Below are positions 15,055 through 20,879 of a stretch of 37,506 bases of DNA, piece after piece. The notes below the pieces were generated by a model. That model made no database searches and was not told the DNA's origin. It saw only the letters and a program-made list of their open reading frames with translations. The stretch is from Hallerella sp964397425 (GTDB lineage: Bacteria > Fibrobacterota > Fibrobacteria > Fibrobacterales > Fibrobacteraceae), in contig CAYNID010000013.1 in NCBI GenBank assembly GCA_964397425.1, forward strand, positions 1 through 37,506, written 5' to 3'. Position numbers and translations under genes: made by a program. Each line of letters opens with the position of its first letter. The first letter of the stretch is position 1.

Positions 15055-15822
15055 GTGGCCGCGAATCCCCCCTCGCCTTCCGATGTTTACGCAGAAATCA
15101 CGTTCAGTCCCAGCACGGAAGAGCAACGGAACATCAAGTTCATCTCAAGAGATGATTGGACGAAGAAGGAAGCGGCCTATTATTACACGCAAGGCTCCTG
15201 CGTCAACAACGAACCTCTATATGGAGCGGTTTATTCTGGCCCAAAGGACGTAACAGCTGCCGTCACGAAGCACAACCCGAATCTGACAAAACTGATCGAT
15301 GGAACGGCTATCCCGAAAGATACATGGATCCGGACGGGGCAGGGTGGTGGAACTATTTCTGGAGTCTTCGGTATAGATATTCGTGCGGAAATCGCCAAAA
15401 TGCGAAAGGGTAAACGTTCTAATAAAGAAATAGCCAAGGAACTGACAAAGAAGTTTAAGGGAACGGCTGGGACGCAGAAAGCGTTCATGTCTACGTCGTT
15501 TGCAAGTAACACGGGATTCCTTAAAGAGGCGTACGAATTTCATATTTTCGCACCCAAAGGTACTAAATGCCTTTACGCCGAACCGTTCTCGGCGTACGGA
15601 GACCGCGACACTTCACCGACAACGTGGGACGGAATACAAAAAACAATCTTCTTGGGACAACAGAAAGAGTTCGAAGGGATCCTTCAGCGTGGGACAGAAT
15701 TTAGAATTATTGGCTTTGAATATGACAAGGACGTTAAGTCTAACACAAAATGGCGTGTTGTAATGGAAATAGTCAAGCAGGCTCCACAGCCTTACCAGCC
15801 AGGAAATCCTGTAACATATTAA
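15055..15822 (+). CDS. ADP-ribosyltransferase (ADPrib_exo_Tox-type) toxin tip, detached from its carrier
   Basis: This 255-residue frame has all three ART signatures: an Arg in DTWIRTGQGGG (near residue 92) after YYYTQGSCVNN, the STS motif in KAFMSTSFA (near residue 146), and ExE in QKEFEGILQRGTEFR (near residue 205). Such enzymes transfer ADP-ribose from NAD to a target. No secretion signal, MuF domain or other carrier is attached. The frame is open a little upstream (SQRAARAKPK), as expected for a detached tip. The GTG at 15055 is only the first possible start and has no good ribosome binding site, so translation is doubtful. The C-terminal 50 bases overlap the opposing gene. Confidence 0.75.
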   Translation: MAANPPSPSDVYAEITFSPSTEEQRNIKFISRDDWTKKEAAYYYTQGSCVNNEPLYGAVYSGPKDVTAAVTKHNPNLTKLIDGTAIPKDTWIRTGQGGGTISGVFGIDIRAEIAKMRKGKRSNKEIAKELTKKFKGTAGTQKAFMSTSFASNTGFLKEAYEFHIFAPKGTKCLYAEPFSAYGDRDTSPTTWDGIQKTIFLGQQKEFEGILQRGTEFRIIGFEYDKDVKSNTKWRVVMEIVKQAPQPYQPGNPVTY

Positions 15823-16134
15823 AATTACTTAGCGCACAGCGAACTTCATCTCCGCTTTCATAGCTTCCGCTTTGGGCGCGATTGGCGAAAAGTCCGAAAA
15901 ATTCCTTGTTGTAAGGGTAAAAATATTTTTCCGGGAGGTCGATATTGCAAGCCTTTGCGACAACTTCAACTTCCTGGACAAATTCGTTCAGTTCTTTTTT
16001 TGTAAACAATTTTGTCCGTGCTGTTTCTTCTAAACGGAGAAAATACTCCAAATCATTTTCTTTTAAAAAACGTTTGGGAAATTTTTTAAAGTAAAATCAC
16101 CACCCTTCAGGATTGTGTATTTTTTCTCTTCCAT
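15773..16134 (-). pseudogene. Candidate immunity gene for the ART tip, with a one-base frameshift
   Basis: A well-formed start (AAAGGAG, 7 bp, ATG 16134) gives MEEKKYTILKGGDFTLKNFP and reaches a stop at 16063. If the run of six A (plus strand 16065-16070) had one more base, the frame would continue into LKENDLEYFLRLEETARTK, LPEKYFYPYNKEFFGLFANR and on to the stop at 15773, an unbroken protein of about 120 residues. The second part alone is 92 residues from a TTG. I see no family match. The gene opposes the complete ART tip and overlaps its 3' end by 50 bases. A sequencing error in a homopolymer, true decay, or slippage are all possible. Confidence 0.55.
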
Positions 16135-16180
16135 ATTAAGACTCCTTTAGCCTGTGAAGGACTAAAATTTTTTTTCGGAG

Positions 16181-16207
16181 AAAATGTCGCTATCCGGGAG
16201 ACATTTT
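16181..16207. promoter_or_regulatory. Inverted repeat upstream of the frameshifted immunity gene
   Basis: AAAATGTC (16181-16188) and GACATTTT (16200-16207) are complementary with an 11-bp spacer, 47 bp upstream of the minus-strand start at 16134. The half-site AAATGTC is shared with the repeat at 14972-15000. Confidence 0.45.
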
Positions 16208-16219
16208 GAAAAGCGCAAA

Positions 16220-16384
16220 TTCAGTCAAGCGGCGACCTCGGTGTATTGGCGGCGATGGCCATCGCGGAGCAGGTCGACCTTGGCGATTTCGCCCTGACTT
16301 CCACCCATGGTCCGGGTGCAAATGTTGTAACCTTCGGCGAACAGGCGGGAGACCGTTTCCTGAAAGGCGTTCTCGATTTGGCGG
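16220..16384 (-). pseudogene. Mosaic partial copy of the hypothetical gene 11936-12316
   Basis: Two blocks of the gene at 11936-12316 are joined here. 16220-16272 matches 11931-11983 at 45 of 53 bases, and 16263-16384 matches 12175-12296 at 121 of 122 bases. The joint lies in CGCGGAGCAG, which occurs at both source positions (11974-11983 and 12175-12184). The 191 bases between these sites are absent, and the first few codons of the gene are also lost. The right end passes directly into a toxin tail. No function is expected. Confidence 0.8.
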
Positions 16385-16488
16385 ACAAGGGGATAGAAAT
16401 TTTTTACAAGGACGGGGATGAACTTAAAAAATATCAGAAACCGCTTGACAAAAATCAGTATTCCAGAAGCAACTCATCGCAATTATAA
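16385..16488 (+). pseudogene. Short toxin tail, same type as the end of 12650-13817
   Basis: The frame GIEIFYKDGDELKKYQK corresponds to GIELFYLENGTLKKYQK at the end of the broken tip 12650-13817. It then continues for about 14 codons to TAA 16486. Only this tail is left; the left side is joined to the mosaic copy of the hypothetical gene. It opposes the second YYK-family gene, with 34 bases of overlap, exactly as the longer relative opposes copy 1. Confidence 0.65.
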
Positions 16489-16799
16489 GGAGCAAACGTT
16501 TGTAAATGCCCTTCAAGTCGGACGGCCAACGCCCGCTTCCCTTTCGAATAAGAAAGGAAACGGAGCTGCAAGGGGGTCAATTCCTCCCCCCGTTCTTTTT
16601 TTGCTAAAAAGTTCTTTGTATATTCGTCGGCTTGTTCCATCAGCATTTTTTCCCCTTTGCTGATTTCTGTTTTCCCACCATTTCTGTTTTTTGGATGTGC
16701 CATCTGTTTTTCATAATTCCAAAAGCCCCAATTTACAGACCCTAGAGGGAACGGACACTCCTCCTCGCCCTTATAGTAACTGAAATATTTTTCGAGCAT
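16455..16799 (-). CDS. Candidate immunity protein, YYK family, copy 2
   Basis: This 114-residue soluble protein starts MLEKYFSYYKGEEECPFP, has GFWNYEKQM, and ends DELLLEY. It is clearly paralogous to the protein at 13814-14131 with an insertion of about ten residues in the middle (Asn/Lys/Gly-rich). The ribosome binding site GGAGG sits 6 bp before ATG, in a leader nearly the same as that of copy 1. It is intact although only the last residues of the matching toxin type remain opposite it, so it is an orphan immunity gene by position. Function is inferred from arrangement only. Confidence 0.7.
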   Translation of the reverse strand: MLEKYFSYYKGEEECPFPLGSVNWGFWNYEKQMAHPKNRNGGKTEISKGEKMLMEQADEYTKNFLAKKERGEELTPLQLRFLSYSKGKRALAVRLEGHLQTFAPYNCDELLLEY

Positions 16800-16850
16800 T
16801 CAAAACCTCCGTTTCGTTTCAATATAAATAAATTCCCCGTTTCGGCGAAA
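16800..16850 (-). promoter_or_regulatory. Leader of immunity copy 2
   Basis: Minus-strand order: a GAAACGGGGAATTTATT segment, TATATTGAAAC as possible -10 box, GGAGG, then ATG. The segment matches the leader scar at 11900-11932 and the leader at 14132-14160. Confidence 0.45.
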
Positions 16851-17049
16851 TCACGGCGAAGATCGGTGACCCGTCCGCACGGGTCAACCTGTCCACACAC
16901 ATCCACGCGAGCGCCGTCGGCCCCACGGACAAGCCGACTTCCAACATATAGGGGGAACGATGGCGGGAGAAGCATTCATACAAGTCCAAGGCTCCCCGAC
17001 GGCGCAGACGAACGCGCAACCCATAACGCTGGGGGAAGTGATACTTTAA
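16848..17049 (+). other. GC-rich phage-like remnant and 29-residue frame
   Basis: One plus frame reads EITAKIGDPSARVNLSTHIH and ends SNI at TAG 16949-16951, with no start. A second frame starts at ATG 16960 with a good site (GGGGG, 4 bp) and reads MAGEAFIQVQGSPTAQTNAQ to LGEVIL at TAA 17047-17049. Codon choice resembles the 5' half of the MuF gene. The segment may be phage structural DNA fused to a toxin tail, because the end QVQGSPTAQ...LGEVIL recurs at 17577-17645 without the start, and both copies oppose a membrane-protein gene with overlapping stops. I cannot assign a function. Confidence 0.4.
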
Positions 17050-17576
17050 TTTTTCATTGCTGCATGGACAAAGGCGAAAAAGGCTACGGCAATGAGGAGG
17101 AGAAGAAGAAACGCGCGAAATTCCCCCATGAATAGGCTCATAATCATGAGAGGTACAAAAGCAATTGCGATAATGAGCGGAATGGGCGTAAAGATTGAGA
17201 AGAATAGAAGGAAACCAAACCCCTGCCCGATAGATTCCCCGACGGGATTTAAGGCTTTTTTCGCTTTTTCGATTTGTTCCTTTCTGCGTTCCATTTCCGA
17301 GAGGGACTCCGCTAAATTGCACGTTTCGTCATAGTCCTTTTTTGCTTTTCCCCATTCGGAAACGGAACAATCATGTCCTTCATTGACTTCGTTGTATATC
17401 TTTTTTTGCGCGCCGTATTCTCCAAGAGACTTCAACGTGTCGTTCGTTTCGTTGTATTTTTCCCGGATTTTTTTCCATTCAGAATCCATGACGGAACCTC
17501 CTCTTTTGAAAATTTAGTCAAAATTTCCGGGAGCGGTCCTCCTTTTTGGGGTGTTTTTGGGAAAACTGGCGGCGGT
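16981..17576. repeat. Tandem duplication unit A
   Basis: The unit runs from CAAGTCCAAGGCTCCCC (tail of a plus-strand frame) through the minus-strand membrane-protein gene and its leader to GGCGGCGGT. The next unit begins at 17577 with the same CAAGTCCAAGGCTCCCC and has the same order. The tail segment is nearly unchanged between the units, while the gene bodies have diverged. Confidence 0.7.
17046..17489 (-). CDS. Candidate membrane immunity protein, copy A
   Basis: This 147-residue protein has a charged helical N-terminal half (MDSEWKKIREKYNETNDTLK) and two strong hydrophobic segments at residues about 93-117 and 125-142. The start is fixed by GGAGG 7 bp before ATG 17489. It is paralogous to the gene at 17642-17989 with about 30 extra residues in the N-terminal half. 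Its stop codon overlaps the stop of an opposing plus-strand tail. A two-helix protein opposite a toxin tail fits immunity to a membrane-acting toxin, but the toxin itself is not preserved, so the role is inferred. Confidence 0.65.
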   Translation of the reverse strand: MDSEWKKIREKYNETNDTLKSLGEYGAQKKIYNEVNEGHDCSVSEWGKAKKDYDETCNLAESLSEMERRKEQIEKAKKALNPVGESIGQGFGFLLFFSIFTPIPLIIAIAFVPLMIMSLFMGEFRAFLLLLLIAVAFFAFVHAAMKN

Positions 17577-17645
17577 CAAGTCCAAGGCTCCCCGACGGCG
17601 CAGACGAACGCGCAGCCAATAACGCTGGGGGAAGTGATACTCTAA
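17577..17645 (+). pseudogene. Toxin-like tail, second copy
   Basis: The frame QVQGSPTAQTNAQPITLGEV ends in IL and TAA at 17643-17645, a second copy of the end of the 29-residue frame at 16960-17049 without its start. It overlaps the stop codon of the opposing gene (17642-17644). Confidence 0.5.
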
Positions 17646-17989
17646 TCCTTCATTGCTTCATGAACAAAGGCGAAGAAGGCTACGGCAATGAGGAGGAGAA
17701 GAAGAAACGCGCGGAATTCCCCCATGAAGAGGGACACGATCATGAGAGGAATAAAAGCAATCGCGATAAGCAAGGGAATGGGCGTAATGATTGAGAAGAA
17801 CAGAAGGAAACTAAACCCCTCCCCGATAGTCTCCCCGACGGGATTCAATGTTTCTTTTAGTTCGTCGATTTGAGCCTTCCTGCGTTCCATTTTATCCTCT
17901 TCAGAAAGGGACTCGTGTTCTCCAAGAGCCTTCAATGGGTCGTTCGCTTCGTTGTATTTTTCCCGGATTTTTTCCCATTCAGAATCCAT
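17642..17989 (-). CDS. Candidate membrane immunity protein, copy B
   Basis: This 115-residue protein is paralogous to copy A: it has the same start (MDSEWEKIREKYNEANDPLK), a MERRK block and two hydrophobic segments near the C-terminus ending AFVHEAMKD. The ATG at 17989 with GGAGG 7 bp upstream was chosen over a longer open frame that only reaches back into the truncated third copy. The gene is intact. Its leader has a perfect palindrome (18009-18029). Confidence 0.65.
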   Translation of the reverse strand: MDSEWEKIREKYNEANDPLKALGEHESLSEEDKMERRKAQIDELKETLNPVGETIGEGFSFLLFFSIITPIPLLIAIAFIPLMIVSLFMGEFRAFLLLLLIAVAFFAFVHEAMKD

Positions 17990-18008
17990 GACGGAACCTC
18001 CTATTTTC

Positions 18009-18029
18009 GAAAATTTCGCCGAAATTTTC
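18009..18029. promoter_or_regulatory. Palindrome in the leader of membrane protein copy B
   Basis: GAAAATTTCG and CGAAATTTTC pair perfectly around one C. The same place in the leaders of copy A (17507-17527) and of the third copy (18214-18235) holds GAAAATTT-AGTCA-AAATTT(T)C, a diverged version. Conservation of the half-site GAAAATTT suggests a dimeric regulator or shared leader fold. Confidence 0.5.
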
Positions 18030-18143
18030 CGGGAGCGTCCCTGCTTTTTTTGGTGTCTTTGGGTGTTTTTGGGGAAATCGGCGGCGGTCCGGTATATTTC
18101 ATTGAATGAACGAGATGGCTCTGAACTCAACGCACGACTTAAC

Positions 18144-18196
18144 GGGTCGTTCGCTTCGTTGTATTTTTCCCGGATTTTTTCCCATTCAGAATCCAT
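18144..18196 (-). pseudogene. Third copy of the membrane immunity gene, first codons only
   Basis: These 53 bases are identical to 17937-17989 and encode the same first residues (MDSEWEKIREKYNEANDP), preceded by GGAGG and a leader like that of copy A. The reading then passes into unrelated sequence (18101-18143). It is a truncated copy from the same duplication process and marks the right edge of the island. Confidence 0.75.
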
Positions 18197-18357
18197 GACG
18201 GAACCTCCTCTTTTGAAAATTTAGTCAAAATTTTCCGGGGACGGTCCTCCTTTTGGGGTGTTTTTGGGGAAACCGTCGGCGGACCGCTTTAATGAAAACG
18301 TTTTCCGGGAGTTTGAATGGGGATTTTTTCGGATTTCTAGGGAATTTTACACGCCGC

Positions 18358-18386
18358 TTGACGCAAATTTTACAAAAATCTTCTAC
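18358..18386 (+). promoter_or_regulatory. Likely promoter of the two-component operon
   Basis: TTGACG (18358-18363) and TTCTAC (18381-18386) are 17 bp apart, 33 bp before the response regulator start. The -35 box is near consensus and the -10 box is weak. The segment 18197-18357 holds the leader of the truncated third copy and no gene. Confidence 0.5.
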
Positions 18387-18418
18387 TTTCAAAAACGGAA
18401 AATAAAAAAGGAATTCAA

Positions 18419-19117
18419 ATGATTTGCGTTGTAGAAGATGACAAGGACATTCGCGAGATGGAAGCGTATGCGCTCAAAAGTGCGGGCTTCGAAGTTTTGT
18501 GCGCCGCTTCTTCCCAGGAATTCTTTTCTGCATTGGGGCATTCTGTCCCGGATTTGGTCATTTTGGATGTGATGCTTCCCGGGCGTGACGGCTTCGCCAT
18601 TCTCCAAGACATTCGGGAAAACCCCACGTTATCGAAAGTTCCCGTGATGATGGTGACGGCGAAAACATTGGAAATGGATAAAATCCGCGGATTGGATGCG
18701 GGGGCGGACGATTACTTGACAAAGCCTTTTGGCATTATGGAATTTTTAGCGCGTGTCCGCGCCATTCTCAGACGTGCGGAACGGCAAAAAGGCGAAAGTA
18801 TGGAAAGCGCCTGCCTGACTCTTGGACCGATAGTTATCGACGATAGCCGGCATTTGGTGACGCTCAACGGAAAACCGGTGGAGCTGACCTTCAAAGAATA
18901 CGAAGTCTTGAAACTCCTCGCATCAAGACCGGGGATTGTCTTTAGCCGCGAAACTCTGATGGAGCGGGTGTGGGGAATCGATGCCGCCATCGAATCGCGG
19001 ACTGTCGACATGCATGTGAAAACGTTGAGGAAAAAGCTGGGCGTGGCGGGGGAATGCGTCAAAACGGTACGCGGCGTGGGGTACAAAGCGGAGCCCGAAA
19101 ATCTTTTGGAGGATTGA
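18419..19117 (+). CDS. Response regulator, OmpR/PhoB family
   Basis: The 232 residues consist of a receiver domain (acidic E6-D7-D8, phosphoacceptor Asp50 in VILDVMLPG, VTAK switch, Lys in LTKPFG) and a C-terminal winged-helix DNA-binding domain (ELTFKEYEVLKLLASRPG, SRTVDMHVKTLRKKL, VRGVGYK). It binds DNA when phosphorylated by its partner kinase, which begins in the overlapping TGATG. The kinase has a PhoR-like build with a PAS domain, so this could be PhoB of the phosphate response, but the signal is not proven by sequence and pst/phoU genes are not in the window. AAGGA precedes ATG by 6 bp. Confidence 0.92.
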   Translation: MICVVEDDKDIREMEAYALKSAGFEVLCAASSQEFFSALGHSVPDLVILDVMLPGRDGFAILQDIRENPTLSKVPVMMVTAKTLEMDKIRGLDAGADDYLTKPFGIMEFLARVRAILRRAERQKGESMESACLTLGPIVIDDSRHLVTLNGKPVELTFKEYEVLKLLASRPGIVFSRETLMERVWGIDAAIESRTVDMHVKTLRKKLGVAGECVKTVRGVGYKAEPENLLED

Positions 19118-20820
19118 TGAAAGAAAAGCTGAGCTTTAGCCTGTTTTACGTTGGATTGCTTTCGGCGTTGGTCGCCATGCTTGTTACGTCGGGGGCGTTC
19201 CGTTCCACGATTTCGGAACAAACGTCCTTGGATTTGAAACTCGAAGGGGATTTGGTGGCGAACGCTTACGCCTTTTTGGATTCTTTCGAAGATTTATCCC
19301 GCTTCGCTTCGCCAACGCTTCGGGTGACATTGATTTCTCCAACGGGAAAGGTTCTATTCGAATCCGATGCAGAAAAGGATTCGATGGATTCGCACATACT
19401 CCGCCCAGAAGTCAAGGCGGCCATCAAAACGGGTGAAGGTTACAGCCATCGGGCTTCTCACACGATTGATTCGGATGTTTATTATTATGCGAAAACCCTT
19501 TCAGACGGGAACATTTTGCGCCTTTCCATCCGCAAAAGCAATGCCTTCGCCGTTCTTTCCAGCGTCTATCCGCGGCTTTTCGCCCTGCTTGTCGTGCTGC
19601 TCCTGCTTTCGTTCTTTTTTGCGCATATCCTTTCTGCCCGTTTCGTGGAACCGATTCGACGTTTGGCGGAAAATCTCGATTCGGTAAAATTTCCGGAAGG
19701 GGATATTGTCTACAAGGAATTTGCCCCGTTTGCAAGGGAAATCAAGCGGCAAAGGGACAATGCTGACCGGGAATTGTCCCGGCTCAAATTTGAACAGAAC
19801 CGTTTTCGTACGCTCATCGAGGATATGTCCGAAGGAATGATTTTGCTTGATGCGAACGGGGAAATTGTGATGGTGAACGGAGTTGCGCGGGAAATGTTTT
19901 TGGCGAAAGGGGAGTTTTCCGGCTGCCGCATCGGGGACTTTTCTTCCAACGCTTCGTTGACCGCGGCGGTTGCGGAGGCCTCCGACGGGAAAAAGAGCGA
20001 TGCGGAAATCCGCTTGGCGGGCAAGGACATTCGGCTGATTGCCAGCCCCGTCGAAGTGGGCGGAGAAGTCTCTGGAATCATCGTTATTCTTTTGGACATC
20101 ACAGAGAAAAAGAACCTTTCGGATTTGCGGGAAATGTTCACCGCCAACGTTTCGCACGAACTCAAAACGCCGCTCACGTCGATTGCCGGTTATGCGGAAA
20201 TGGTGGAAAAGGGAATCGCGAAACCGGAAGACGTTCCGGGATTTGCGGCGAGGATTCACAAAGAATCCGAACGGTTGCTTTCCCTGACGAACGATATCAT
20301 GAGGCTTTCGGAGTTGGACGAATCCAGTGGGGAATTGCCGAATGCCGAAACGGTGCATCTTCCGGAACTGCTGGATGATGTCAAAACATCTTTAGAACCG
20401 CTTTCGCAAAAACGGAACGTTACGCTTGAAATATCAACGATTCCGTTTGATCTTCGAGGCGACCGCGACAAGTTGTACGAACTTTTTTACAACTTGATGC
20501 AAAACGCCATCCGCTACAACCGGGAAAATGGATCTGTTCGGATTTTTGCCGAAGACCGGAGCGTCTTTGTCGAAGATTCCGGCGTGGGTATCCCCGAAGA
20601 GCATCTGCCGCATATTTTCGAGCGCTTTTACCGGGTGGACAAAAGCCGTTCCCGCGAAACGGGCGGAACGGGGTTGGGACTGGCCATCGTCAAACACATT
20701 GCCGAATTGCACAAGGCTAAAATTTCAGTCTCTTCGGAACCCGGGAAGGGCTCCCGGTTCAAAGTGGAGTTCCCGTTGGCCGCCATCGTGGATTGCAAAA
20801 TTCCTTGCAAGGACTTTTAA
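19117..20820 (+). CDS. Sensor histidine kinase with PAS domain, PhoR-like
   Basis: This 567-residue membrane kinase has a first transmembrane helix (about residues 7-25), a periplasmic sensor region of about 120 residues, a second helix (about 155-175), a HAMP-like linker, a PAS domain (about 225-335: RTLIEDMSEGMILLDANGE), and the kinase core. The core has the phosphorylated His in FTANVSHELKTPLTSI, the N box LMQNAIRYN, G1 VEDSGVGIP, F box FERFYRVDKS and G2 GTGLGLAIVKH. The ATG overlaps the response regulator stop by one base, with GGAGG just upstream inside that gene. The order of domains is that of PhoR, but the input signal is unknown. Confidence 0.92.
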   Translation: MKEKLSFSLFYVGLLSALVAMLVTSGAFRSTISEQTSLDLKLEGDLVANAYAFLDSFEDLSRFASPTLRVTLISPTGKVLFESDAEKDSMDSHILRPEVKAAIKTGEGYSHRASHTIDSDVYYYAKTLSDGNILRLSIRKSNAFAVLSSVYPRLFALLVVLLLLSFFFAHILSARFVEPIRRLAENLDSVKFPEGDIVYKEFAPFAREIKRQRDNADRELSRLKFEQNRFRTLIEDMSEGMILLDANGEIVMVNGVAREMFLAKGEFSGCRIGDFSSNASLTAAVAEASDGKKSDAEIRLAGKDIRLIASPVEVGGEVSGIIVILLDITEKKNLSDLREMFTANVSHELKTPLTSIAGYAEMVEKGIAKPEDVPGFAARIHKESERLLSLTNDIMRLSELDESSGELPNAETVHLPELLDDVKTSLEPLSQKRNVTLEISTIPFDLRGDRDKLYELFYNLMQNAIRYNRENGSVRIFAEDRSVFVEDSGVGIPEEHLPHIFERFYRVDKSRSRETGGTGLGLAIVKHIAELHKAKISVSSEPGKGSRFKVEFPLAAIVDCKIPCKDF

Positions 20821-20848
20821 TTTGCCGCGTTCTCCAAGTCCTTTTTTT
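20809..20848 (+). terminator. Terminator of the two-component operon
   Basis: AAGGACTT (20809-20816) overlaps the end of the kinase gene and pairs with AAGTCCTT (20836-20843), followed by T7. The loop is 19 bases. Confidence 0.65.
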
Positions 20849-20879
20849 GTGTAATTTTTAAAGGATTTTGGACGCAAAA

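Noticed and set aside
18101..18143. Short frame MNEMALNSTHDLTG at the right joint of the island
   Set aside because: It has no ribosome binding site, runs into antisense of the immunity-gene stub, and is too short to support.
9451..18196. Interpretation of the island as an intact prophage or an integrative element
   Set aside because: No integrase, terminase, portal, capsid, tail or conjugation genes and no flanking attachment-site repeats were seen.
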